From Malikia granosa (GTDB lineage: Bacteria > Pseudomonadota > Gammaproteobacteria > Burkholderiales > Burkholderiaceae_C), in the NCBI RefSeq assembly GCF_002980595.1, contig NZ_PVLQ01000035.1, positions 1 to 64,000 of the forward strand: 64,000 nucleotides of DNA, written 5' to 3'. The position numbers were made by a program, and so were the translations under genes. The notes under the pieces are model-generated. The model was not told the origin of the DNA. It did not search any database and saw nothing but the letters and a program-made list of their open reading frames with translations. Every line of letters begins with the position of its first letter. Position 1 is the stretch's first letter. Below, piece after piece: positions 10,036-22,047 of the stretch.

Positions 10036-10521
10036 TCAGCGGTTGCGGTTCTTCATCGCGCGCTCGACCTCGCGCTTGCCCTCGCGTTCCTTGATCGTGT
10101 CGCGCTTGTCGTGCTCGGCCTTGCCCTTGGCCAGCGCGATCTCGCACTTGACGCGGCCGTTTTTCCAGTGCAGGTTGAGCGGCACCAGGGTGTAGCCCTT
10201 CTGCTCGACCTTGCCGATCAGGCGCCTGATCTCCTCGCGGTGCAGCAGCAGCTTCTTGATGCGCGCGCTGTCGGCGCGCACGAAGGGCGAGACACCGCGC
10301 AGCGGATTGACCTGGCAGCCGATCAGGAACAGCTCGCCCTCGCGGATCAGCACATAGCCGTCGGTCAGCTGGACCTTGCCCTCGCGCAGGGCCTTGACCT
10401 CCCAGCCCTCGAGCACCATGCCGCATTCGTAACGCTCCTCGATGTGATAGTTGAAGATCGCCTTCTTGTTGTCGGCGATGCGCGTGTCGCGCGCGGCGGT
10501 GGATTTCTTGTTGGTGGCCAT
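10036..10521 (-). CDS. smpB: SsrA-binding protein SmpB
   Basis: SmpB escorts tmRNA to stalled ribosomes for trans-translation. The 161-aa product shows the family landmarks: [21 protein letters not shown] at the start of the barrel, [13 protein letters not shown], the [11 protein letters not shown] segment, and a basic C-terminal tail rich in Lys/Arg/Glu ([20 protein letters not shown]) that mimics the tRNA codon end. The start is ATG at 10521. A TTG three codons upstream is in frame but unlikely. It is divergent from ratA, as in Escherichia coli. Confidence 0.97.
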   Translation of the reverse strand: MATNKKSTAARDTRIADNKKAIFNYHIEERYECGMVLEGWEVKALREGKVQLTDGYVLIREGELFLIGCQVNPLRGVSPFVRADSARIKKLLLHREEIRRLIGKVEQKGYTLVPLNLHWKNGRVKCEIALAKGKAEHDKRDTIKEREGKREVERAMKNRNR

Positions 10522-10539
10522 GCTGATCAAATGGGGAGG

Positions 10540-10563
10540 CCCCGGGCCAATACAATCCCGGGG
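10540..10563 (+). promoter_or_regulatory. inverted repeat around a TACAAT box, ratA promoter region
   Basis: CCCCGGG (10540-10546) and CCCGGGG (10557-10563) are inverted copies separated by 10 bp that contain TACAAT (10551-10556), a likely -10 box for ratA. No good -35 is visible. The repeat lies in the divergent smpB-ratA gap and could be an operator or a short leader hairpin. Confidence 0.35.
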
Positions 10564-10577
10564 CGATCGGCGATTGT

Positions 10578-11024
10578 ATGAAAAGCATCCACAAAACTGT
10601 CTTACTCTGGCACAGCGCGCCCGAAATGTTCGCGCTGGTAGCCGATGTCCCCCGTTATCCCGATTTCCTGCCCTGGTGCAACGAAGGTGCCCTGCTCGAG
10701 CAGCAGGGCTCGGTCGTGGTCGCCCGGGTCGGCATGTCGATCAGCGGCCTGAAGAAGAGCTTCACGACCCGCAACACCCAGGTCGAGGGCCGCAGCATCA
10801 AGCTCGAGCTGGTCGACGGGCCGTTCTCCCACCTCGAAGGCACCTGGGAGTTCATTCCCCTCGGTGGCCCGGAGCAGAAGGCCTGCAAGATCCTGTTCAC
10901 CCTCAACTATGCCTTCTCGAACCGCACGCTCGAGTCGCTGGTCGGTCCGGTGTTTGACAAGATCGCCGGCAGCCTGGTCGATGCCTTCGTCAAGCGGGCC
11001 GACCAGGTCTATGGCGAGACCTGA
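10578..11024 (+). CDS. ratA: RatA-family START/COQ10-domain protein
   Basis: A 148-aa protein of the polyketide cyclase/START (Coq10-like) fold. The Escherichia coli homologue was described as RatA, which interferes with 70S assembly; Coq10-like proteins bind ubiquinone, so either role is possible. Diagnostic stretches are the N-terminal hydrophobic [18 protein letters not shown], then [16 protein letters not shown], and [10 protein letters not shown] before the C-terminal helix [22 protein letters not shown]. The gene is divergent from smpB and 3 nt before rnfH, the same neighbourhood as in gammaproteobacteria. Confidence 0.9.
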   Translation: MKSIHKTVLLWHSAPEMFALVADVPRYPDFLPWCNEGALLEQQGSVVVARVGMSISGLKKSFTTRNTQVEGRSIKLELVDGPFSHLEGTWEFIPLGGPEQKACKILFTLNYAFSNRTLESLVGPVFDKIAGSLVDAFVKRADQVYGET

Positions 11025-11027
11025 GGC

Positions 11028-11360
11028 ATGAAGGTCACCCTGGTCTATGCGCCGGCAGCACGCGAGGTGCTCGAGTGCGAGCTCGAACTGCCGCCCGGCA
11101 GCACCCTGGATCATGCCTTGCAGCGCAGCGGCTGGCTGCGGCAGCACCCCGAACTCGCGTCCGACGAGGCCATCGCCTGCGGCATCTGGGGCCGCAAGGC
11201 CGCGCGCGCGACCCCGCTGCGCGAGGCCGACCGGGTCGAGTTCTGGCGCGACCTGCGCGTCGATCCCAAGGTGGCCCGGCGCGAGCGCTTCCGCTCCCAG
11301 GGCGCCAAGACCGCCGGCCTGTTCGCGCAGCGCCGCCCGGGCGCCAAGTCGGGCTATTGA
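11028..11360 (+). CDS. rnfH: RnfH/RatB-family protein
   Basis: A 110-aa member of the RnfH (UPF0125, also called RatB) family, a beta-grasp small protein of uncertain function that accompanies ratA. Sequence marks are MKVTLVYAPAAREVLECELELP, IACGIWGRKA, and the family-typical LREADRVEFWRDLRVDPKVARRERF. The C-terminal tail is basic. It is coupled to ratA (3-nt gap) and converges with the DUF4124 gene 3 nt away. Confidence 0.9.
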   Translation: MKVTLVYAPAAREVLECELELPPGSTLDHALQRSGWLRQHPELASDEAIACGIWGRKAARATPLREADRVEFWRDLRVDPKVARRERFRSQGAKTAGLFAQRRPGAKSGY

Positions 11361-11363
11361 GCG

Positions 11364-13471
<2,108 letters not shown>

Positions 13472-13497
13472 TACGGGCTACTGAACTGGCCCCAGGG

Positions 13498-13528
13498 GGC
13501 CGTCCAGTCTGGACGGCCTTTTCGTTTT
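13498..13528 (+). terminator. terminator between guaB and guaA
   Basis: GGCCGTCCA (13498-13506) pairs with TGGACGGCC (13510-13518) around the loop gtc, followed by TTTTCGTTTT. It is a strong intrinsic terminator placed between the two guanine genes, so guaA expression needs read-through or its own promoter. Confidence 0.75.
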
Positions 13529-13552
13529 CCTGCATCGACTTCAGATAGAGCC

Positions 13553-15172
<1,620 letters not shown>

Positions 15173-15218
15173 TCAACTGTCAGGCAATGCCTGGCAGGAT
15201 CTAGCAAAAAACTCTTCC

Positions 15219-15246
15219 AAGCCCCTAATTTCAGGGGCTTTTTTTC
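15219..15246 (+). terminator. guaA terminator
   Basis: AAGCCCCT (15219-15226) pairs with AGGGGCTT (15233-15240) around a 6-nt loop and continues into a run of T to 15245. It closes the gua region and faces the minus-strand DUF2442 gene. Confidence 0.85.
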
Positions 15247-15280
15247 GTCTGTACCTGCGTTTGGACGTGCGGGTTGTGCG

Positions 15281-15532
15281 TCAGCCGTGGCTGATCAGCG
15301 GGAAGGCCTCTGGATGGCGGATCGATTCGACGGCCAGGTCGATGTCGAGATCGGGCCAGTAGAGGTGATCCGGGCCTGGGGCCTCGACTTGGGTGATCTG
15401 CTCGATGGTTGCCTGACGAAACCAGGGGAATTGCTCGAATGGAAGGAACAGTTCTTCGTCGCCGCGCAGCAGCCAGAGACCGTGCTTCGAGACGTGTGTG
15501 ACCTCAGGTGCCGAAATGGCGGTTCCAGGCAT
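15281..15532 (-). CDS. DUF2442-domain protein
   Basis: An 83-aa protein of the DUF2442 family, recognised by HVSKHGLWLLRGDEELFLPF, FPWFRQATIEQI and HLYWPDLDIDLAVESIRHPE. DUF2442 proteins are usually encoded directly after a DUF4160 protein, and the pair is regarded as a putative toxin-antitoxin or stress module. Here the upstream partner is only a 35-codon frame overlapping by 29 bp, so the module looks broken. Function is unknown. Confidence 0.75.
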   Translation of the reverse strand: MPGTAISAPEVTHVSKHGLWLLRGDEELFLPFEQFPWFRQATIEQITQVEAPGPDHLYWPDLDIDLAVESIRHPEAFPLISHG

Positions 15533-15611
15533 GGGTGATCTCCGTCAGGTGGGTTTCGGTAAGCTCGAGCGCCTCGCGCAACTGGCCTTCGCGGAATACG
15601 GTGGGTGCCAT
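15504..15611 (-). pseudogene. shrunken DUF4160-like gene
   Basis: A 35-codon frame starts MAPTVFREGQ, as DUF4160 proteins start, and jumps directly to a DUF4160-like ending, LRxxxLxxxxLxEITHAWNRHFG. The central HVHV-containing region of the roughly 80-aa family is missing, consistent with an in-frame internal deletion. It overlaps the start of the DUF2442 gene. It could still be translated as a micro-protein. The assignment is by eye from the two ends only. Confidence 0.45.
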
Positions 15612-15731
15612 GCGGTGACTTTACCGAATACCCGGCCAACTGTCGCCATGGCCTCTTGAGCTCGGCAGTCATGGCTGCGTCGTCGCTTGACAGACCGGGC
15701 TCTCGCCTTGCCGCCCAGCCCTTGTCGAATC

Positions 15732-15755
15732 GGTTCGAGCAAGCTCTCTCGAACC
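15732..15755. promoter_or_regulatory. inverted repeat upstream of the HD-GYP gene
   Basis: GGTTCGAG (15732-15739) and CTCGAACC (15748-15755) form a perfect 8-bp inverted repeat with an 8-bp spacer. A possible -10 box TACACT lies 17 bp further on (15773-15778), and the gene starts at 15821. Its position over the expected -35 suggests an operator. The protein that binds it is unknown. Confidence 0.4.
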
Positions 15756-15820
15756 CGCGTTATCACCTGTACTACACTGTCCCCAGGACCGTCGCACCAG
15801 CGGCGGGGGAGGGCTTGCAA

Positions 15821-18751
15821 GTGGACAAGGGGTCTGTCATCAAGCACCGGCGCTATCCGTTGCAGGTGCTGCTGTCGGTGCTGTTCTCGACCTTGGTGCT
15901 CGCAGCCGGTCTCGGGGTGGCTTGGCGTGGCTACGCCGAGTCGCGAGCCGTCGCGCTCGCCGCCGCCGAGGAAAACTTCATCCATGTCGGGCGCCAGGCC
16001 CAGTCCGAGCTGCATGCCACGCTCGATCCGGCCGGCAGCCTGGCCGAGCTGCTCGCGCTGCATCCGCTGGCCCAGGCCCGCAACCTGTCGCAACGCTTGC
16101 AGGCCCTGCCATTGTTGCGTCATGCCTTGAGCGGGCGAACGCCCCTGGCGGCCGTCTATGCTGGCTACGAGGACGGCAGCTTCTTCCTGCTGCGCCCGAT
16201 GCTCGACCCCTTTCAGCGCGAGCGCGTCGCGGCACCGCCGGCCAGCAGCTGGCTGGTGCAAAGCATAGAAACCGATGCGCGGGGCGGACGGCAGGTCAGC
16301 TACCTGTTTTTCGACGATGCACTGCTTGAGCTCGAGCGCCGGGTTGGCGTCCCGTACGCGCTCGATCCGCGCAGCCGCCCCTGGTTCGAGCGTGCCATCA
16401 CGCCCGGCCAGCGCGTACTGAGCGATCCCTATGTTTTCTTCACCACCGAGGCGCCGGGAATGACGGTCTCGGTTCGCTCGCCGGCTGGCAGCGTGATCGG
16501 TGTCGATGTGACGCTCGAGTCCTTGTCCGACCTGCTGTCCGGCCTGCGCACCCTGCCGGTCATGCGCGTCGCCTTGTTCGACAGCCAGCGCCACTTGCTG
16601 GCGCGCGCCTTCGTCAACCAGACCTTGGTCAGGCGCGAAGGCGATCAGTTGAAGCTGGCGACGATCGACCAGTTCGGCCTGCCGCTGGCCGCGCTGCAGC
16701 CGGTGGGTCCGGCGGCGGCGCCGGTCAGCCGCGACATAGACGCCCATGGCGTGATCTGGAAGACGGTGGTCTTGCCGGTCGAGACCCAGGGCAGCACGCT
16801 GTCGCTGGCGGTTGGCATCCCGCTCGACATCTTGCTCGAACGCGCGCGCGAGATCAGGAACTGGGGCCTGATCACCACGCTGCTGGTGTTGGCCATCATG
16901 GTGCCGCTGACCGCCTGGGTCGCGCACAAGGTTTCGGACTCCTTGCGCCGGATCACGCGCCAGGCGGCCGATATCCAGGCCTTCAGCTTCGATGGGCCGT
17001 CCGCAGGCGAGTCGCCGGTGCTCGAGATCGAGCAGCTCGCGCGCACGGTCGACATGATGCGCGCCACGATACGCAACTTTCTCGACATTGCGGCTTCCCT
17101 CGCGGCCGAGCCCGACTTGTCGCGGCTGCTCGACCGGGTGGTCAACGAGACCTCGAAGATGATGGGTGCGGCCGGCGGCATCGCCTTCCTGCCCGACGAG
17201 CAGGGCGTGCTGCGATCTGCCGCCGTGGCACCGATCGGTGGCGCCCAGAACCGCAGCGTGCTGCCTGTGCCAGCGCTCGAGCCCAGTTCACCGATCGCGC
17301 AGGCCTTCGATAGCGGCAGCACCGTGGTCGCGACGATCGCGCCGGGCACTGGCGGCGCGCTCGACTTCCTCGGCGAGCTCTGGCCCGAGGAGTCCTTCGT
17401 GCTCACGGCCATTCCCCTGCTCGACCGTGCGCGCGAGAAGGTCGGCGTGCTGGCCCTGTTCCAGCGCGGCACCGAACCGCCCTCGAAGGCCAGGCTGGCC
17501 TTCGCCGAGACGCTGTCTGGCACCGCCGCGGTCGCGATCGAGACCCGGCGCTTGCTGGCCGCGCGCAAGGAGCTGCTCGACGCCTTCATCCGCCTGATCG
17601 CCGGTGCGATCGACGCCAGGTCGCGCTACACCGGAGGCCATTGCGCGCGCGTGCCCGAGCTCACCCAGATGCTGGCCGAGGCCGCCTGCGAAGTCCGGGA
17701 GGGCCCTTACCGCGATTTCACGCTCGATGCCCAGGAGTGGGAGGCGGTGCAGATCGCGAGCTGGCTGCACGATTGCGGCAAGGTGACGACGCCCGAGTAT
17801 GTCGTCGACAAGGCGACCAAGCTGGAAGCCCTGCACGACCGGCTGCACGAGGTCCGCATGCGCTTCGAGGTACTCAAGCGCGACGCCGAGATCGCGTACT
17901 GGAAATCCGTTGCCGAGGGGGCCGACCGCGAGGCAGGAATGGCTGGGCTGCGCCAGGCCTGGGAGCAACTCGACGAGGAGTTCGCCTTCGTCGCGGCCTG
18001 CAACGAGGGCGGCGAGTACATGGACCCGGATCGGGTGGAACGCCTGAAGACGATCGCTGCGCGCACCTGGCAGCGCACGCTCGACGACCGCATCGGCCTG
18101 TCGCAGGATGAAAAGGCGCGCAAGGCCCGGCAGCCGGCCCAGCCCTTGCCCGTCACCGAGGCCTTGCTGGCCGACAAGCCCGAGCATCGCCTGCCGCATG
18201 CCGGCGCCGATCTGTTGCCCGACGACAACCCCTGGGGCTTCAAGCTGCAGGTGCCCGAGTACAAGTTCGACCGCGGCGAGCTGCACAATCTCTCGGTGGG
18301 CCGGGGTACGCTGACCGAGGAGGACCGCTACGCGATCAATCACCACATCGTGCAGACCATCGTGATGCTGTCGCAACTGCCTTTCCCCAAGCATCTGCGC
18401 CAGGTCCCCGAGCTCGCCGGCGCGCATCACGAGACCATGGACGGCCGTGGCTATCCGCGCCGGCTCAGGCGCGAGGAGATGAGCCCGGTCGCTCGCATGA
18501 TGGCGATCGCCGACATCTTCGAGGCATTGACCGCCGCCGACCGGCCCTACAAGAAGGCCAAGAAGCTGTCCGAGGCGCTGGCCATCATGGCCGCGATGAC
18601 GCGCGACCAGCATATCGATGCCGAGCTGTTCGAGCTCTTCCTGCGCTCGGGCGTCTACCGCCGCTATGCCGAGCGTTTCCTGCAGCCAGAGCAGATCGAC
18701 CTGGTTGAGATCGAACCCTTGCTGGCGACCGCGGCCGGGGCTCGCCGATGA
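15821..18751 (+). CDS. membrane sensor HD-GYP phosphodiesterase (Cache-HAMP-GAF-HD-GYP)
   Basis: Predicted to hydrolyse cyclic di-GMP in response to a periplasmic signal. The GTG at 15821 is chosen because a GGGGGAGGG ribosome site lies 8 nt upstream and the first membrane helix follows directly; 976 aa result. Layout: TM1 (about 14-33), a large periplasmic Cache-like domain (about 40-340), TM2 (about 347-370), HAMP-like linker, GAF (about 420-570), and HD-GYP from about 583. The metal site HDCGK begins at H650 and the GYP motif is at 877-879 (HHETMDGRGYP). About 150 residues are inserted between the HD motif and the NHH motif. The stop overlaps the ydbH start. Confidence 0.88.
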   Translation: MDKGSVIKHRRYPLQVLLSVLFSTLVLAAGLGVAWRGYAESRAVALAAAEENFIHVGRQAQSELHATLDPAGSLAELLALHPLAQARNLSQRLQALPLLRHALSGRTPLAAVYAGYEDGSFFLLRPMLDPFQRERVAAPPASSWLVQSIETDARGGRQVSYLFFDDALLELERRVGVPYALDPRSRPWFERAITPGQRVLSDPYVFFTTEAPGMTVSVRSPAGSVIGVDVTLESLSDLLSGLRTLPVMRVALFDSQRHLLARAFVNQTLVRREGDQLKLATIDQFGLPLAALQPVGPAAAPVSRDIDAHGVIWKTVVLPVETQGSTLSLAVGIPLDILLERAREIRNWGLITTLLVLAIMVPLTAWVAHKVSDSLRRITRQAADIQAFSFDGPSAGESPVLEIEQLARTVDMMRATIRNFLDIAASLAAEPDLSRLLDRVVNETSKMMGAAGGIAFLPDEQGVLRSAAVAPIGGAQNRSVLPVPALEPSSPIAQAFDSGSTVVATIAPGTGGALDFLGELWPEESFVLTAIPLLDRAREKVGVLALFQRGTEPPSKARLAFAETLSGTAAVAIETRRLLAARKELLDAFIRLIAGAIDARSRYTGGHCARVPELTQMLAEAACEVREGPYRDFTLDAQEWEAVQIASWLHDCGKVTTPEYVVDKATKLEALHDRLHEVRMRFEVLKRDAEIAYWKSVAEGADREAGMAGLRQAWEQLDEEFAFVAACNEGGEYMDPDRVERLKTIAARTWQRTLDDRIGLSQDEKARKARQPAQPLPVTEALLADKPEHRLPHAGADLLPDDNPWGFKLQVPEYKFDRGELHNLSVGRGTLTEEDRYAINHHIVQTIVMLSQLPFPKHLRQVPELAGAHHETMDGRGYPRRLRREEMSPVARMMAIADIFEALTAADRPYKKAKKLSEALAIMAAMTRDQHIDAELFELFLRSGVYRRYAERFLQPEQIDLVEIEPLLATAAGARR

Positions 18752-21006
18752 GTCATGCTCCGGTATCGCCACGCCGCTTCGGCTGGCGCGCCGTCGGCAT
18801 AGTGCTGCTGGTCTTGGGATTCGCGGCCTGGATGACATGGCGCACAGGCTGGATGCTGGAGCAGCTGCAAGGCCGCTCCATTGCCGGCTGGAATGTCGAT
18901 TCGGTGCGCATGAGGTCGATAGCACCTGGCCGGATGACGCTGGATCAACTGCACTTGAGCCAGCAAGGGCAGGGCGGATCCCGGATCGAGCTCGAGCTGC
19001 AAGGCGTGCAGATCGATTTCTCGCTCTTCCAGCGCCAGGTCGACAGCGTGCAAGTCAGCCAGGCCCGGCTGCACTGGCGCGTCGGTGTCGACAGCGAACC
19101 ACGGCCTTGGCCCAGGCTGCTGGAGTCCCCGCTGCCCCTGTCTAAACTCAGCATCGATCACCTACTGGCCTCGGTCGAGCTCGGCCCTGGCAGGAGCCGG
19201 CAGCTCGAGACGTCCTTGCAGCTGCAGCAACAGGGCGATGGCCGACTGATTCTGCAGGCCCAAGTCGATGGCCAGCCCCTGCAGCTGGTCGTGCGGCCCG
19301 GACCGGCAGTCATGGCCGAGCTGCAATGGCCTCACAAGCCGGGTCAGGATTCTCTTGTCGAAATATATGTAACTTACGCAATTACAAGAGCACCCAACGA
19401 AGCAGTGAAAACAAAAAATGGCGCGATCGATTTGAGAGGGAAGTTCCCGCTCGAGCTTGCAGGGAGACTCTCGCGCTGGCTGTTCCACGCAGCCCAACTG
19501 CCGCATGGCACCGGCCAGCTGGGCCTGCAGGCCCAGCTGGAACTCGGAGCTAATCTGGGCCAATGGACATCGCTAGCCGCCCAACTGCAGACCGAAGAGG
19601 CCCGGCTGGAATGGGGGGCTGCGAGCGACAAGGTCCGGGTCGAACTGCAGGGTCCGGCTTCGCTGCAGCTGCGGCCAGGCGAGCAGGGGATCGAATGGTC
19701 GACCACCCTACAGCCGACATTGCAATGGAAGATCAGCGGTGGAGGACAACCCGCCTGGGTCGCGACTTCCACCTTGAGCCAGGCCTGGCGCATCGAACCC
19801 GGTCCGCGGGCCTACAAGTCCAGCCTGCCGTTCGAGCTGCGGCTGCCGGGCAGGGAACCCCTGCCGCTCAGGATCGACCGCCTGCAGCTCGATCTGGCCA
19901 GGGATGGCAGGCTGCGTTCGGCTGGCGGACAGTTGCGCCTTGCCGCGATCCAGCTGCACCCTGACTGGCCTGCCACGGCTCTGGCGACCCAGTGGACACT
20001 GAAAGATGGCAAGCTGGCGCTCACTGGTCAGGTCGAGCTGCAGGGCAAGCCGCTGCTCAGGCTCTCAGGCGACTATGCGCTGCAGAGCGCCTGCGGCCAG
20101 GGCCGGCTCGACTATGCGGGATCCTTGGTCACGCTCGACCGCCTGCTGCAGCCACGTCCGAAAAGCCTGCAGCCCTTGCGCCTGAAGGCTGGCGAGGGCT
20201 CGGGCTGGCTGACTGGCCAGCTCTGCCTGCGACCCGGCAAGGCCATTTCGCCCGTGGTGAAGGGACAATGGCAGATGAAGCGGGCCGAAATCGGCTGGGA
20301 CAAGGCGCTCGCCAGCGGCCTCGACCTGGAGCTGAGCTTCGAGGGAATGACCCCTTCCACGGCCAGCCTGGCGCTCAGGCTCGAGTCGGCCAGCCTGGCT
20401 GGCGGCCTGGCGCTGTCGCCAGCCAGCCTCAAGCTCGGCTGGACCGACAATCGCTTGCAGCTGCACCGCCTCGATGCCGGACTGCTGGACGGCAGGCTGT
20501 CAACCTCCGATGTGGAGCTGGAAGTGCCGGCCGGTTCGGGAGCGATGGCCTGGCGGATACCGCTCACGGTGAGCCAGATCGACCTGGAGCAGCTGTTGAA
20601 GATTCTCGATGTGCCTGGGCTGTCAGGCAATGGCCGCTTGTCGGGCCAGTTGCCGCTGGTGCGGAGCCCGGACGGGGTCGAGATCAGCGGCGGCCGGCTA
20701 TCGAGCCAGCAGCCCGGCCAGCTGCGCTATGTCAGCCAGGTTCCCGTGGCCGACAACCCGGGCCTGCAGGCGCTGCGCGATTTCCGCTACAGCCAGCTGG
20801 GCCTGGAACTGGACTACCGCACCGATGGCAAGTACGCGCTGGACCTGCGGCTCGACGGGCACAATCCCGAGTTCTACAGCGGGCATCCGATCGCCTTCAA
20901 GCTCAAGCTCGACGGTGCCCTGCCGGGCTTGTTCCAGGGCGCCTTGTTGTCGGGCGACTTCGATGCTTACATCCTGAAGCAGCTGCAGCAGGGCAATCTG
21001 GAGTAA
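18748..21006 (+). CDS. ydbH: YdbH-family envelope (AsmA-like) protein
   Basis: YdbH is an inner-membrane-anchored, TamB/AsmA-like protein thought to form a periplasmic bridge for phospholipid transport with the lipoprotein YnbE. The 752-aa product has one N-terminal membrane helix (about 14-31), then a long beta-rich region with repeated LQL/LEL strand patterns, and ends IAFKLKLDGALPGLFQGALLSGDFDAYILKQL, a typical YdbH tail. It is followed by ynbE and ydbL as in enterobacteria. The start overlaps the previous stop (ATGAG). A low-GC patch at about 19350-19440 stands out from the rest. Confidence 0.85.
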   Translation: MSHAPVSPRRFGWRAVGIVLLVLGFAAWMTWRTGWMLEQLQGRSIAGWNVDSVRMRSIAPGRMTLDQLHLSQQGQGGSRIELELQGVQIDFSLFQRQVDSVQVSQARLHWRVGVDSEPRPWPRLLESPLPLSKLSIDHLLASVELGPGRSRQLETSLQLQQQGDGRLILQAQVDGQPLQLVVRPGPAVMAELQWPHKPGQDSLVEIYVTYAITRAPNEAVKTKNGAIDLRGKFPLELAGRLSRWLFHAAQLPHGTGQLGLQAQLELGANLGQWTSLAAQLQTEEARLEWGAASDKVRVELQGPASLQLRPGEQGIEWSTTLQPTLQWKISGGGQPAWVATSTLSQAWRIEPGPRAYKSSLPFELRLPGREPLPLRIDRLQLDLARDGRLRSAGGQLRLAAIQLHPDWPATALATQWTLKDGKLALTGQVELQGKPLLRLSGDYALQSACGQGRLDYAGSLVTLDRLLQPRPKSLQPLRLKAGEGSGWLTGQLCLRPGKAISPVVKGQWQMKRAEIGWDKALASGLDLELSFEGMTPSTASLALRLESASLAGGLALSPASLKLGWTDNRLQLHRLDAGLLDGRLSTSDVELEVPAGSGAMAWRIPLTVSQIDLEQLLKILDVPGLSGNGRLSGQLPLVRSPDGVEISGGRLSSQQPGQLRYVSQVPVADNPGLQALRDFRYSQLGLELDYRTDGKYALDLRLDGHNPEFYSGHPIAFKLKLDGALPGLFQGALLSGDFDAYILKQLQQGNLE

Positions 21007-21057
21007 GGTAGCGGAAGGATTATCCGTAGCCCCCGCTGCTGGATCATGGAGGAATCG

Positions 21058-21255
21058 ATGCCACAACGTTTTATCGCCGTCGGGCTGCTGGGCTGGCTCG
21101 CCTTGGGGCTGGGCGCCTGTTCGCCCACGGTCAAGCTGCAGGCTCCCGACAAGCCGATCGAGATCAACATGACCGTCAACATCAAGCATGAGATCCTGCT
21201 CAAGGTCGAGAAGGACGTGCAGCAGATGTTCCAGTCCGACAAGGGCCTGTTCTGA
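21058..21255 (+). CDS. ynbE: YnbE-family outer-membrane lipoprotein
   Basis: A 65-aa lipoprotein precursor. The ATG at 21058 is chosen over one four codons earlier because GGAGG (21048-21052) lies 5 nt in front of it. A lipobox LGLGAC ends the signal peptide, and the mature part reads SPTVKLQAPDKPIEINMTVN followed by IKHEILLKVEKDVQ, the family core. YnbE is thought to multimerise with YdbH by strand augmentation to span the periplasm. It lies between ydbH and ydbL. Confidence 0.9.
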   Translation: MPQRFIAVGLLGWLALGLGACSPTVKLQAPDKPIEINMTVNIKHEILLKVEKDVQQMFQSDKGLF

Positions 21256-21291
21256 TCCCGCCCGATGGACCCTATGACAACGAGCAAGCAC

Positions 21292-21618
21292 ATGAAACAA
21301 GCATTCAAGGCCGCCGTCCTGGGTTTCGCGCTGCTGGCCGGCACAGCGCATGCGATCGACCTGGCCGGCGCCAAGTCGCAAGGCTGGCTGGGCGAACAGC
21401 GCGACGGCTACCTGGGCCTGGTGCGCAGCGACGCGCCACCCGAGGTGCGCCAACTGCTGGATCAGGTCAACCGCCAGCGCTCGGCCCAGTTCGAGCAGAT
21501 TGCCGCGCGCAACGGCATCTCGGTCAACGATGCCGCCGCCGTGTTCGCGCGCGAGGCCTTGCAGCGTACCCAGCCCGGCAACTACGTCCAGGGCCCGGGC
21601 GGCTGGGTCAAGAAATAG
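21292..21618 (+). CDS. ydbL: YdbL-family (DUF1318) periplasmic protein
   Basis: A 108-aa exported protein when started at the ATG at 21292, exactly the Escherichia coli YdbL length. In-frame ATGs at 21265 and 21274 exist but would lengthen the region before the signal peptide (MKQAFKAAVLGFALLAGTAHA). The mature part has AKSQGWLGEQRDGYLGLV, QVNRQRSAQFEQIAARNG and the ending YVQGPGGWVKK. YdbL has been proposed to act as a chaperone for the YdbH-YnbE bridge. It is third in the operon and converges with the next gene with no gap. Confidence 0.88.
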   Translation: MKQAFKAAVLGFALLAGTAHAIDLAGAKSQGWLGEQRDGYLGLVRSDAPPEVRQLLDQVNRQRSAQFEQIAARNGISVNDAAAVFAREALQRTQPGNYVQGPGGWVKK

Positions 21619-21912
21619 TCAGTGACCCTGCTTGAGGGCCTCCATGACCGGATCGGGGTCACCGCCCTCGGCCAGATGGCTCTTGTACCAGACGGTCAGT
21701 ATGGTGCTGACCACCGGCCCCGGATTGGCCAGCACCTTGTCGAAGTCCAGACCGTTGAGCTGGCAGACCTTCTTGACCAGGTCCATGTCGAGGTCGATCG
21801 CGGCATCGTCGCAGCGGCGCAGCTTGAGATCCTCGAAGATATGGCCGTCGGGCAACTTGAGCGTGAGGGGATTGGGCAGGGCGCTGGCCATGGTGAGTCG
21901 TGTGTGAATCAT
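21619..21912 (-). CDS. small conserved-looking protein of unknown function
   Basis: I do not recognise this 97-aa protein. It is acidic-to-neutral with no membrane segment or signal. Visible stretches are NPLTLKLPDGHIFEDLKLRRC, IDLDMDLVKKVCQLNGLDFD and VVSTILTVWYKSHLAEGGDPD. The start could be the ATG at 21912 or one seven codons later; neither has a clear ribosome site. It abuts the ydbL stop and shares an upstream region with tadA that holds a 10-bp repeat array. The codon use looks genuine. Confidence 0.65.
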   Translation of the reverse strand: MIHTRLTMASALPNPLTLKLPDGHIFEDLKLRRCDDAAIDLDMDLVKKVCQLNGLDFDKVLANPGPVVSTILTVWYKSHLAEGGDPDPVMEALKQGH

Positions 21913-21987
21913 GGAGGTCGGGGTGGGGATTTTCGCTCAAGTCTGGCGCTGCGATCGGCGGCAATCGGCAACAGGCGTCGGCAATTT

Positions 21988-22047
21988 GCAGGTAAGAGCA
22001 GGAATGTGCAGTAGTGAGCAGTAAAGGGCAGGTACGGGCAGCGATGG
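21988..22047. repeat. six tandem 10-bp degenerate repeats
   Basis: Six consecutive 10-bp units each begin GCAG: GCAGGTAAGA, GCAGGAATGT, GCAGTAGTGA, GCAGTAAAGG, GCAGGTACGG, GCAGCGATGG. The period equals one helical turn. The array ends at a possible -10 box GATAAT (22048-22053) upstream of tadA. The first four positions are invariant and the rest drift. Confidence 0.7.

Noticed and set aside
15605-15820. ATG start for the HD-GYP gene 72 codons further upstream
   Set aside because: The extra segment has no similarity, crosses the inverted repeat and likely promoter, and lacks a ribosome site; the GTG at 15821 has a strong one.
21988-22047. CRISPR array
   Set aside because: The units are only 10 bp, degenerate and without spacers; no cas gene lies near.
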